From NCBI GenBank assembly GCA_001430745.1, contig KQ481983.1, forward strand, positions 3,205,665 through 3,269,664: a stretch of DNA of 64,000 nucleotides, written 5' to 3'. This stretch comes from Auxenochlorella pyrenoidosa (lineage: Eukaryota > Chlorophyta > Trebouxiophyceae > Chlorellales > Chlorellaceae). Below are positions 10,301 through 21,000 of this stretch, piece after piece. Below the pieces are notes generated by a model. That model saw only the letters and a list, made by a program, of their open reading frames with translations, did not search any database and was not told where the DNA came from. The number at the start of each line of letters is the position of its first letter. Position 1 is the stretch's first letter. Both the position numbers and the translations under genes were made by a program.

Positions 10301-12869
10301 CAGGTTGGAGTGAACAGGCAGGTAAGCAGCTTAAGAGCAGCCAAAGATGGGCGGCAGGGTGTGCTGCAGGTTGCCAGGTGGCTTGATCAGTACAGCAGCA
10401 CAGTCCCACCACAACAGCCCACGCGCCCGCCCGCCTGCAGGACGACGCGCTGCCTTCGTAGGGTGGTTGAGGGGCGGTTGCGTGAGCTCTGCAGGCCCAG
10501 CAGCGTGGCAGTCTTGTGCACCTCTACAGGGAGGGACCGGCAGCAGCCTCTCACAGACGCTCGCGCTGTTGGGCAGCAGCGCTGGCAGAGACTTGGTGCC
10601 CCTGGAGCAATAGCAAGCCGGCGTGGAGCGCGTACTGGACTGAGCAGCCTGCAGACCGCAGCAGGCGCACACAGGCCACCCCCACCTGCTGCTGGGTCGT
10701 GGTCTGGGTGCAGCAGGATGACCGTCTTGGCGTGGGCGGCAGCCACCGTCTCCAGGTCCTGCCGGGGGGGTGTGGGGCGCGGCAGCATGCAGAGCAGCTG
10801 GCAGGCAGGCATGGCCCACAGGGTGCTGGGTTCCCGCGCCGCCCGTCGCCTGAGAAAATGCTGGTCAATCCACATGCCAGCGCAGGCTTCCCCGCTGCGC
10901 GCCACGCAGCTTGACTGCCCTGCGCGGCGGCGCGCACCTTGGCGCAGTGCGGCGCGCCCCGCCGCGTGACGTAGTGCAGCCCGCTGCCGTTGAGCTGGCG
11001 CGCCACGTCGGCGTCCAGCTGGTCCTTGTCCCGGTCGGCCAGCACCACCAGGCTCCTGCAGCCGGCCGGGGGGGCAGACGAGCAATCAGGATATGTGCGG
11101 GCAGAGCGTCGATGGGAGAGCTTGAGGCAGCAATGGCAGCAAGAAACCTGCAGGATTCAACACCTCGGCCTTCAGGTGGCGTGGCGTGGACTGGGGACAC
11201 GAGGCCCCTGCCCTCACGCACCCCACCACCGGCTTGCCTGCCCAGCCGCTTGCTGTCGCCGTGCCCGTTGGTGGCCATCTGGCGCAGCAGCAGCGGCGCC
11301 TGGCGGTTCCAGTTGCACACCAGCAGGTGGTCGGTGGTGGCCAGGGGGATGTTGCCGCGCCGCACAGCGCTCAGCTGCAGGGGGGGGGGGTTATGCGGTG
11401 TGCACCGAGGCTGAGCATGTGGGTGGGTGGGTGCTTGCTTGACGCAGCAAGAAAATGTCCCAGCCGGGGTCATGAATCAGGCCAGATGAGTCGCTGCCAC
11501 CCTGCGAGAGGGCGCGGAGCGCAGGCAGCGCGTGCATGCTGTGCCTGATCAGCGCCGCAAGTTGCACCTCTGGCCTGGGCCTCACCTTGCTCTTGATCTC
11601 CTCACTCACAATACCTGCATCCAGGCACACGAGCGGGTGACAAGCAGGCGGCGTGTGCAGACAGCCAGCTGCCAGATGCTGGCATCATGGGAGCGAACCA
11701 TGGCCAAGGGCAAGAGGTTGGAGACAGACCGACGGCTCCTTCCCTCACTGACCAATCACCACCGCGAAAGTAAAAACGCCGGTCAGGAAGGCAGCGTTGA
11801 TGAGCATGGCGGCGGGCAGCGACGTCTCCTCTGTGACGCGGGCGCCGGGGGCCCGCAGTACCACCGTGTACTGCACCAGCCATGGAAGGGAGGGCCGAGG
11901 GAGTTTGAAAACGCGCAGAGAGGCAGCACCCTGACGAGATCGCGGGATGACAGGTCAGCATGCTGCAGGAGATGCCCTGATGCGATGCATTCCCATGCCA
12001 GCCGCCTGCCGCACTCACCACTTTGAACACCCCCAGCGACACAGGCGCCCCCGTGATGGCGGCGTACAGGCAGCCCCAGGCGTAGATTACCGGCGCCCCC
12101 ACCAGCGCCAGCGCCACGATCTGCAAGGTGTGGGTGGTGCAGTGTGGGATACCAGCCACCCAGCTTGATGTGTTGCAGGGGTGCATGCAGCGCAGCAGCC
12201 GGAGCTCAGCATGCGGGCGCAGAGTGTGAGGTGGTGCCGTCGCCTCCACCGCAGCAGCTGGCCCCCCACCTTGAGCGCAATGTGGGCGCTGAGGATCTGC
12301 TGCAGCAGGCCGGCCAGCTTGAAGCCGGCAATGTCAAAGGCGCGCTCATGCTTGAAGGCCGGCGAGCCGCCGCCAATGGCGACTGAAGCAAAAGCGCCTG
12401 CAGAGGGGCTGCCGGGAGCAGAGGCAGCGCTGGCGCTGCCGCCGCTGCTGCTGAGCGGATGCCATTGCACATCCCCTTCTGCTGCGATCGCTGCTGCTGT
12501 TGCGGCTGCCTGTTGTTGCTGTTGCTGCTGCTGCTGTGCTGCTGCTGCTGCTGCCTGGCCCGGCCACAAAAGGCCCAGCAGCATGCCCAGTGCCGTCGCC
12601 GCTGCTGCGGCCAGGGGCGCTGCCACATGACGCAACGTGCTCCCTTGCAGTGAGAAACTTGCTGCCGTTGCTTGCTGCGTGCACTTGGACTGCTGCTGTG
12701 GGTCTCTTGGTGGCGGATGTGGTGGTGGCAGCGGTGGCGGGAGAGCTGCCACTGCCTGCCGCCGCTGCGTTGGACGCCAAGTGCTGCCAGGGCTGCCGGC
12801 TCGACGTCCTGCTGCCGCTAGTCTGCGACCACATGTTGTCTGCAAGGGGAGGACCCCCTGCGCCAACAT
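7345..12869 (-). CDS. PEC/POLLUX/CASTOR-like ion channel, probably plastid envelope
   Basis: A relative of plant CASTOR/POLLUX and the plastid envelope channels PEC1/PEC2, which pass cations and shape Ca2+ signals. Seventeen exons give 826 aa, close to plant PECs. On the minus strand: 12869-12270, 12120-12019, 11870-11753, 11614-11586, 11374-11238, 11055-10938, 10758-10686, 10523-10423, 10238-10118, 9982-9939, 9796-9677, 9492-9382, 9189-9019, 8830-8687, 8505-8386, 7941-7840, 7614-7345. The N-terminus is Arg/Ala/Pro-rich and transit-like, with a polyQ run near residue 115. Hydrophobic helices follow, then IVSEEIKSK, LVCNWNRQAPLLLRQM, SLVVLADRDKDQL and AKTVILLHPD, typical of the tandem RCK-like domains. 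A second regulatory block has KSIVVVGWSGPLGDLM and EVFIVNSERPP, and the tail is ALGYIGPDGRLVLVPDS. The 11237 intron needs a GC donor; the end of exon 8 is ambiguous by 12 nt. It is head-to-head with the securin-like gene. Confidence 0.85.
12490..12556. repeat. CTG/CAG-type triplet run encoding polyglutamine/alanine
   Basis: Impure CTG/TTG triplets, read on the minus strand as CAG/CAA, encode about nine Gln flanked by Ala in exon 1 of the PEC-like channel. It is likely length-variable. Confidence 0.85.
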
Positions 12870-13213
12870 TGAGCAGCTCCAGCTTTGCTCGAGGACCGAG
12901 TCAAAGCGGGTGGGGGAACGCTACGCCGCTCTGCAACCCTGTGCCGGTCGAGTTGCTGTATCGATCGCTGCACTGGATACGCGCGTTCCAGCCCCGATCG
13001 GCCCGGTGCCGTGCTGCCTGCTTTGCCCAGCCTCCAAGTTTGGCAGACGGCCGCAGCTGCCGCAGTCTCTGCTGTCTGTCTACAGCGGCAAGTCAGCAGT
13101 GTCCGTCGGGCGGGCCACGCGTCCGTTGCCCGCTCGGCCACCACCCGCCCAGCCCTTCTACAGCGACAGAGGCAGGCAGTGGTTTTTTGCACTAGAAGGG
13201 GCGGCACACAGCC
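12870..13213. promoter_or_regulatory. Short bidirectional promoter region, PEC-like channel / securin-like gene
   Basis: Only 344 bases separate the divergent start codons at 12869 (-) and 13214 (+). I see no classical TATA box. The two promoters must share or abut this interval. Confidence 0.45.
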
Positions 13214-14308
13214 ATGCAGGGGCTGCGGCCCTACACGCAGGATGAGAACGCGCTGGCGGGCCTGCACCGCCCAGCGGCGCTGAAGGCGGCGCCGCTTGGC
13301 GGTGATGCAGCCCTGGGCGGATTGGGCGCCAAGAAGGGTGGAGGCTTCCCTGTGCCTGGCGTGCGCAAGGCACTGGGCAACATCACCAACCGTGGCGGCT
13401 TCGATCCAGAGAACATCGCTCCGGGCAAGACGCCCACGGCAGGCGCGGCGCCAGCGCCGGCGCGGCGTGCGCTCGGCGACATCACCAACAGCAATGCCAC
13501 CGCGCCCGCCTCGCTGCTCCGCACCACCCAGAAGCCAGCCGCACAGCCGGCGGCGCAGCAGACGGCTGCAGCGCAGCCCCGCTCCCGCCTGGATGAGCTG
13601 GCGGAGGGCGGCGTGGAGCGGCTTGCGGGGCGGGGCTGGGAGGAGCTGGAGCGGGACCGCCTGGCACGGGAGGACGACGACATCCAGCGCCGCCTGGCCG
13701 CCCTGGCCAACTACTCGGCGCGCCCGCTGCCCAACTTCTTCCCGCTCTGGGTGCGTCGACCCAGGGCTTGCTGGCCTGCCTGCTCCTGCTGGCCGGCTGC
13801 TTGGCTGCCTGGCCCAAGGCTTGCGGTCTTGGGGGTCGCCAAGCGCCGTGCGGTGGGATCTGCCTAAACCTAATGCAGAAGATGCCCTGCCTCTTTCCAT
13901 GGCCGTGTGGCCTGCTGCCTGCCCAGGCCGCCCCCGCCCTACCTGCTCTTTATCAGTTACCAATGCGGCTCTTTGCTCCTCCTGTGCAGGGGGCTGCTGG
14001 CATGGAGCAGGCGCTGAAAAAGGACGTGCTGCCCACGCCACCTGCCTCGCCTGTCAAGCTGGCGGGACAAGCAGCAGGTGGGGCCGGTCAGGACGCAGTC
14101 GCAGAGCCTCAATGTACGCTGACTGCGCAGCCCTCATCTGCCAGCCAAGGCTGTTGCAAGCATGGGCATGCGTTGTGCTGCCGCTGCCTGCCACTAAACA
14201 GTGAGCCTTTGTGATGCTGCAGGCCTGAGCCCTCTCAGCATGCCCGACCTGGGAGACCCGGCCCTGGCCCTGCCCGAAGTGGCTCTTCCAGACTTTGATG
14301 GCTTCTGA
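13214..14308 (+). CDS. Securin/PATRONUS-like separase inhibitor candidate
   Basis: A 236-aa protein from three exons (13214-13750, 13990-14077, 14223-14308), all phase-consistent. In order it carries a DEN box (TQDENALAG, residues about 9-17), a first destruction box RKALGNITN (about 54-62) and a second RRALGDITN (about 86-94), both fitting RxxLxxxxN. A charged helical segment follows (ELERDRLAREDDDIQRRL), then NFFPLW, a proline-directed LPTPPASPVK and an acidic/hydrophobic end ALPEVALPDFDGF. This order parallels animal securin (KEN, RKALG D-box, FFPF, PPSPVK) and the DEN-box plus D-box layout of plant PATRONUS. It would hold separase inactive until APC/C-driven destruction at anaphase, mainly in the nucleus. 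The first half is basic and disordered, with no membrane segment. Assignment rests on short motifs; another APC/C substrate is the main alternative. Confidence 0.68.
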
Positions 14309-14690
14309 CCTTGGCTTGGCAGCAATTGACGACAAAGCTGTGGCAGGGCAGCGCAACGCACGGTGCCAGCACGGCGCGACCTGAGAGCCCCTCAAGGCAG
14401 ACGTTGGCACCATCTCCGAGCCGTCTCCATCCCTCGTGGTCTTGACTCGAACAGCAGCACCTAGTTTTGATGTACTCTCCATCTTCTTTGTCTGTAGGCT
14501 AGAACGGTACTTTATTTCTCTGCCAGGGCAGGCGTAGGCTGTAGGTAGTCAGCAATCTAATGTACTTGCTGGAATCGTGAAACGAAATGCTGAGGAGACC
14601 ATCAAGGGCAAGCAAGAGATGGTTTGAGGAAAGGTGGTTCAGTTCGTAGGAGTATGCGTCAATTATCGAAAGGACAAGCGCTGTGGCTCG
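14309..14690. other. Convergent 3' region, securin-like / SpoU methyltransferase
   Basis: 382 bases between two stop codons, presumably the 3' UTRs. No coding exon or RNA gene is evident. Confidence 0.5.
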
Positions 14691-16266
14691 TCACCGCTCC
14701 ACGCCGCTATCCTCCCAGCCCGCAGCCAAGTCGCACACACCCTGTGGCAGCGCAAAGCCGGCAGCCTGCTGGCGCTGCTCAAACAGCCGGGACAGCACCA
14801 CACTGACCGCATGGCTCAGGGACATGGACTCTGCAGCAGAGGAGGGCAGAGGACGCCAGGCGTAGGTGGCAGGGCCAGCAGGATGGGTTTGAGAGTGGCA
14901 GGAGGCCAGCAGGCACGGCATGTCAACCCGCCGCGTGATCATCTCGTCGTGCCCGTCTGCAGCGCTGCTGCCCAGTGCGCACCTTGCAGCCGGCCTATAG
15001 GAATGCTGAGCGTGAAGTTGCAGGCATCAACCTCTGCGGGGAGGAGCCCTTCAACCTCCCTGCCAAACACAAAAGCCAGCTTTGGCCGCTTTGCTGGCAG
15101 CTGCTGCTGGCTCTCGCTGCTGCCGCCGCTGCTGCTATGACTGCTGCTGCCGCTTGCACTGCTGCCAATAGCGCCGCCACTGCTGCTGTCATTGTCGCCC
15201 TCGCTGCTGAGGCTGCTGCTGCTTGCAACAGGTGCTGCCAGCAGCGCTGCCACTTCCGGGTGCGCCAGCAGCTCGGACATGCCGCGAAAGGCGTTTGGAC
15301 GCCCTGCATGCACAGGGACAGGGGTGACGGGAGGTCGGGCAACCCTGCAGCCCTTGCAGCCTTGCACCGGCGCCTTGGGAACGCCACCCTGGCACAATCT
15401 GCATGCACAACAGATCTGGAGGCGGCGGGTGGGTGCCATGCCAGCCTCCAAGCTTCCCACAGTGTGACAGCCACGCAGGCGCGCGGGCCCCGCCCACGCG
15501 CACCTGCCACCCAGCGGGTGCAGGCCACCGCCAGGTCGACGTCCGCCAGCGCCTCTGCCAGGCTGGCGTGCTGCGCCGCCTTCCACAGCAGCCACTGCGC
15601 GCCCTTGCTGCCGTTGCGCGAGGAGCGCGCCAGGTGGTCGCACCGCGGCTGCACGATGCGCAGGTCCTCGCACTCAAAGCACGACAGCGAGCGAGCCACG
15701 GTGCCCACGCTGATGGGCCGCTTGGGGGAGACCAGCACCACGCACACGTCGGCCAGCAGCGGCGGCGGGTCGCGCAGCGCGGGCTCCCACAGCCGGTGCT
15801 TGCGCCTGCCCTGCAGGCTCCTGCAGGGGGCAGAGCCCGGCACGGAACGACACGCAGTCAGGCGACCAGCAAACTCAGGCTGGTGACGAGGCTGCAAGGT
15901 TTTTGAGAGCCTTAGCCACGGCTCGCTTTGTCCACATGGCTGTAACATGTCGCTGAAAGGGCAAGGTGCCGCTACACCGCCATCTCCAGCCCTGAGCTTT
16001 AAGCCGAGGGGGGCCGCCGCCGCCACTGCCTGCTCGCCTGACGGTCTGTTGCCAACCCTCCTTCTCCGCCTGCAGGGCCGTGCCTTCACCATTGGATTCC
16101 CTCTTGACATTGGCGGGGGCAACAGCCGCACTGCCTGCCAAAGCAGCGTGTGCACGCTGAACAGCCAGGCGCGAGCGGCCTGACACAGGCGCAGGCCGCT
16201 GCGTGCAAGTGGGTAGCTGCATGCAAGGCATATTTGTGAGCTGGTATAGCGCATTGTGCAGAGCAA
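14691..16266 (-). CDS. SpoU/TrmH-family RNA 2'-O-methyltransferase
   Basis: Transfers methyl from S-adenosylmethionine to a ribose 2'-OH in tRNA or rRNA, using the trefoil-knot SPOUT fold. The exons are (minus) about 16266-15504, 15303-14983 and 14830-14691. SpoU motif 1 is VSPKRPISVGTVARSL, motif 2 is LAFVFGREVEGL, and motif 3 is LSIPIGRLQ spliced to ESMSLSHAVSVVL. The usual Asn of motif 1 (NxGxxxR) is Ser here, and the usual SLNVS of motif 3 reads SLSHA, so activity or substrate may have diverged. A Ser/Gly-rich insert (about 30 residues) precedes motif 2. The N-terminus is uncertain: one frame stays open to ATG 16266 and has almost no acidic residues in its first 75 codons, like an organellar targeting peptide, giving 407 aa. 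Starts at 16094 or 15949, or a spliced leader, are possible. Confidence 0.72.
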
Positions 16267-16413
16267 CGCGAAATTTGCCTTGAGGAGTCCTCAGCACCCG
16301 CAGCAGGCCCCCAGCAGTGCTGATCAGGTCGTCGGTGGGGCTTCAAACAGGCTCCGAGTTTGATCCGACGTCGCCATTCATCACTGGCAGAAGAGGTTGG
16401 AGCTTGCAACGCC

Positions 16414-17444
16414 ATGTTTGCCCAAGCCACACTGCGCTTTGCGCTTCCCAGCAGCAGCCATACCCAGGGCTTGAAGAGCCGCAGCAGCCCGCCAGCCGCA
16501 GGTGCGCCGAGGCCAGGGGTCCCAGTCCACCGCAGCGCCGCCACCGCCCACGCTGTGCCAAGACCGCACCTGCCTGTACACTCCTGGCTGTCTGCTACAC
16601 CCATCTTTGACCAGGGCTTGCATATTGTCTTCCTGCACTGCAGCGCCACTGCGCCGGCGGCTAGTAGCGGTGCGCGCACAGGAGGGCAGCGGCACGCCGC
16701 CCCCGCCAAAGCAGGAGTCGTCGGCAGACGACGAGCGGCGGCTGGAAGCTCTCGAGGCGGCAGCTCGTGCCCGTAAGGGCGTGAAGGCAGAGCAGGCTGA
16801 CGCTTTCCGGGGCTCACGCCCGGCCCAGGTAGGCGTAGGGTTTGCATGCGGCCTGGTTGCGGCCAGGGAGAGTTTTTCCGGGGGATGCATGGGACAGCAG
16901 ACTGCCAGTTCGGCCCCGCAGAAGGTGCTGTAGAACTGGGTTCACCCTGCATTCAGGACGTCATATGACCGTTTCGACTGCTGCGTTGCAGACCTCTGGC
17001 GGCCGCGGCACGGCGGAGTGGAAGGAGGGCCAGCTGTTCCCTGAGGGTGAGCTTCCCCGGGGCAGCAGCTGCCTGCCGCTTCCGATCGTCCACAGCAGCC
17101 AGGCTGGAAACGCAGCGCCATGGCTGGCTGATTGGCTGTCTGGCTTTCCAAACAGTGTACGGGACTATCCAGCTGTGGCGCTGCTGTACTGGCCCCGCCT
17201 CTCCTGCCTTCCCCCGACCATGCTGGCTCCCAGCCCCCCCCTTGCAGGCTGGGAGGAGATGGACCCGCTGCAGAAGGCCACCGAGCTGTACATGGGCAAG
17301 CGCGGCTTCCTGTACTGGGCCAACCAGGCTGCGCTGTGGTCGGTGGGCGGCCTGCTGGTGGGCTGGGCCGTCTTCCGATTCGTGGGCCCTGCCCTCGGCC
17401 TGTACCAGCTGCAGAACGACCTGTCCACGCCCAACTTCCTCTGA
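16414..17444 (+). CDS. Plastid-targeted 174-aa membrane protein, unknown function
   Basis: Four phase-consistent exons (16414-16501, 16644-16828, 16992-17046, 17248-17444) encode 174 aa. The first about 40 residues are rich in Ser, Arg and Ala without acids and end at LRRRLVAVRAQEG, a typical chloroplast transit-peptide cleavage context (VRA). A charged helix follows (DDERRLEALEAAARARKG), then GGRGTAEWKEGQLFPEGWEE and KATELYMGKRGFLYWANQ. One strong membrane segment (AALWSVGGLLVGWAVFRFVG) lies near the C-terminus, with a short tail ending TPNFL. The conserved-looking GxLFPEGWEEM motif suggests a green-lineage thylakoid or envelope protein, but I cannot name the family. It is head-to-head with the methyltransferase gene. 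Confidence 0.75.
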
Positions 17445-18057
17445 CCCACCCGAATGGAACCCTTAGCCAGCCTAATGGCGCTTTGTCCTCCCACCAACTC
17501 GTGGAGGCTTGAATGAATGTCAAAATGGTGCACTTACAGCGGCTGGCCCTGCCGCGCCAGGGCCCTGGCGTGTGCTAGGGCAGAGGAGAGAGAGCATGTG
17601 ATGCCTGCTCGGGTGTGGTTTGAATTGGTGGGTGGATGGAAGAAAGGCGTGCTGTCAGGGAATCCCCGCTCCTCTAAGATGCGCGTCACCCCGCCGGGAG
17701 CATGGCGGCGGGGGCGGGAAGAACAGGGCAGCTGGACAGAGAGTGCTAGTGCTGGTTCCGCGGAAAGAGAGTGAAAGCGCAGACGCAAATCCCCGGCTCC
17801 AGAAGTGTACCCGCAAATGAGGCGGCCCTGCTGGGAGCATGGCAGCAGGGCGCCGGGGCAGGGTGCCACACACAGCGGCGTGCTAAAATATAGAAAGCAC
17901 TACATGGTTTGTCATGCCTGCAGCATTCGCAGGCGGTACAACTACGGCTGTGCACTCCTGCAAGAGGCAGCCGCACCGCGGCGCCCCGGCGGAGCCGGGT
18001 CAGCCCGCCTGGGTGGCCGCGTAGCCGCATGGGCGCGGCGAGGCCCGCCCTGCGGGC
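17445..18057. other. Convergent 3' region, 174-aa plastid protein / URT1-like gene
   Basis: 613 bases between two stop codons. Several short open frames read through, but none shows family features or a plausible splice structure. Confidence 0.5.
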
Positions 18058-21000
18058 TCAGCCGCGGTGTCCCACGCGGTAGGGTGCGAACAGCGCGTCC
18101 AGCGGGTCGTCTGCGTCGCGCAGCAGCGTGGCGGCGCGCGTGAACTCCTTGTGCAGCACCGCGCGCGTCTGGCGGTCCACGGTGCGCCCCAGGTCGTGGG
18201 ACAGCTCAAAGGGGTCCTCGATGCACACCTGGCGGGGGTAGGGGGCATGCCAGGGCGGGGGGGTTTTGCTGGCCCGGTGTGCATGTTTCTGAGCGGGAGC
18301 CGTCGGTGGCGCGCTGACCGGAGAACCGTCGCCACCCACCCACCCACCCTGCACCCCACCCCGCCCCACCAGGTGGCGCTCGTTGCCGATGCGGCGCGTC
18401 CAGTCCTTGTCGTCCTTGTGCAGGCAGGCGCCCAGGCGGATGGACACCACGTCGCTGCTGTAATTGTGCCGCCACGCCCAGTACTCGAAGAAGGCCCAGA
18501 CCAGCTCCGCCAGGGTCTCGCTGTTGGCGCCGCCAAAGCCGCGCAGCGACTCCACCTGCGGGGCGGCACGGGAGAGGGTGAGGGCGAGCGTGGGGCGGGG
18601 GTGAGCGGGCACCAGTGGGGAGGGGCCAGGCAGTGCAGCGCGGGGTGAGTGGCTGGGCCGGGCAGAAGCTGTGCAGAGGGCCATTCATGTGCAATGACGC
18701 GCAGCGCGGGCCTCCACGACGGCTCGGCAGCGGGGGTGCCTGCATGCGGCGCTCACGTCGTCGCAGAACTCGCAGGCCCACAGCCCCACGGTGCGCCGGA
18801 AGGTGGCGGGCAGCTGCTGCAGCACCGGCAGCACCGGCACGGGCCGCGTCTGGAGCAGGTGGATGCACATCAGCACGTAGCAGTAGGAGGAGAGGGTGCC
18901 TGCGGGGCCGGGCCAGTGAACGGGGGTGGCGGGTCAGCGCGTGCGATGCATGAGCACCGCGCGTGCTGCGCCCAAAGTGGCCACGCGCGCCCGTGTGCCA
19001 CACATGTAACGTACGCTGCAGCTCATGCGCTGCGATGCGCACGCCAACCGGTGTGCGCGATGCGACCAGGCAGGGCGCAGGGCGCAGGATGGCAGCACGG
19101 CAGGCTGGCGGCTGGGCGGGCAGGGCGCGCCGCGCACCGCGGTAGGGGTCGTTCACCGCCCGCTGCTTGGCCCAGTGCTTGACGAGCGCCACCAGCGGGG
19201 CCAGGCGCGGGTCGATGGCGCAGTAGTCGGCCAGCAGCTTGGTGTTGACGCAGGCCAGCGTGTTGTTGACCGTCACATCCACCTGCGGGGTGGGGGGCGG
19301 GGCCGGCCAGGTGTTTGCAGCGCCAGCATGCCGCCCGCACAGTGCACCCACCGCAAGAAGGATGCCGGCCGAGGCTGCGCACAGCTGGCAAGTGCAGGTG
19401 GTAACGGCGGTGCAGAGGAAGCTGCCGTCCGTGCCTTGCATGACGCCGCCGCGCCCTGCGTTCAGCAGCACGCTCGCCAGGACCCAGGGCCCACCCGCAT
19501 TCTCACTCCCACCCACCCACCCACCCCACCCCCACCTTGGTCCCCGTGCGCGGCACCACAAACTTGACCACCGGCACCCGCGCCTTTGGCAGCGTCAGCA
19601 CCTCTGCCATGCCGGCAGCCTCCATCAGCTTGCCCACAGCCACAGCCACCTCGCCCTTGGCAGCCTGGCAGGGGTCAGGCGGGCAGGCAGGCCGAGGTGG
19701 GTTGGCGACACGACAGGGCAGCCTAAAGGCGAGCAACCTGCCACTCCCACCTCGCTCATGGGGCGTGGCCTGACTGCATGGGCAGCGCACCAGTGGGCTG
19801 GCACGTCCTGGGCCCCCAACACCGGCCCTGCTGCGCTGATATGCGTTGCGCACCCCTCGCCCTTGACAGAAAGGGCATGCAGCACGCCCTTTCCTTCCCA
19901 CATGGCATGCCCCGCCCGCAACACACACCCCGCCCCCACCACCACACAAACCACCAGCCCACCCCACCCCCCTGCCCCACCTGGTCCTCCCCCGCCACAT
20001 CCTCCAGCTCCAGGCAGACGTCGATGTCGTTGTTGTGCCGCACGCTGAGCCCGTTGGCCACGCTGCCAAACAGGTGCACCCGCGCCCCCGGGAACCGTGC
20101 CTGCAGCAGCGAGCGCACCGCCTCAAAGGCCTGCACCTGCGTGGCGCGCTCCTCTGCATGGCGCATGGTCGGGGGGGGGGCGGGCAGCAGATGGCTTCAG
20201 CAGGGTCTGGCTGCAGCCCTTCCGTGAGAGGCAGTAAAGGTGCACTCTGGCCTGCGCCACCGCAGCGGCTGTGCGCTGCCATGCCAGCGTTCGCGACCTG
20301 CAGGGTGCGCTGGGTGCCCATGCTGCCTGGGTGGTGCAACCTGGGGCCACTGCCCCTGCCTGCCCAGCTGCCAGCGCGCACCTGGGGTGGGCATGAGCGA
20401 GTCTGCCAGCTGGCGCAGCGCAGCGTCCAGCTCGCGCATGTCGGCCTTGGGCTGCCGCCCATCGTGCTGGCGGTCCATCACGTCAACCCACCTGGACGGG
20501 GGCTAGGGGCGCAACGGGCACGAGCCAGCGTGGGCGGCAAGCGGAGCAGCAGAATATTATCGGTGGGCAGGAGGGAGGCGGCACTTGTTCAAGCAACAGC
20601 TGGGACGCACCGAACCAAACATGAGTGCGTTTGCGAGCCCCTTGGATGGCCCATTACGCCCTCCCCCTGCCTGCGTGCTGCCCTCCTCACCCACCTGTTC
20701 TCCCTCCCTGGCACGGGCTTGAGCATGTGCTGCGTGCCAGGCTTGCGGGTGAGGGCGCCTGCTGGACGCGTAAGCGCCGGCCCGCCTCCCACATCGCCCA
20801 GGCTGCTTGCCAGCTGCAGCGCGCCCTGCGGCAGCGGCGGCGGCGAGGTGGAGGCAGCACCCGCCCGCAGCAGGCCCCCGATCAGGCCAGCCTGCCCGCT
20901 CTGCAAATGCGGCGAGACGCGCTGCTGCTGCAGGCTTGCTGCCTGCGCCCGTGGCGACAGCGGCAAGAGGGGCAGCTCGCTGGATGCGGGCTGGTGGCGG

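Noticed and set aside
12818..14041. A 407-codon minus-strand frame over the securin-like gene
   Set aside because: It is an antisense shadow of a GC-rich coding strand; composition is Arg/Ala/Gly with no domain.
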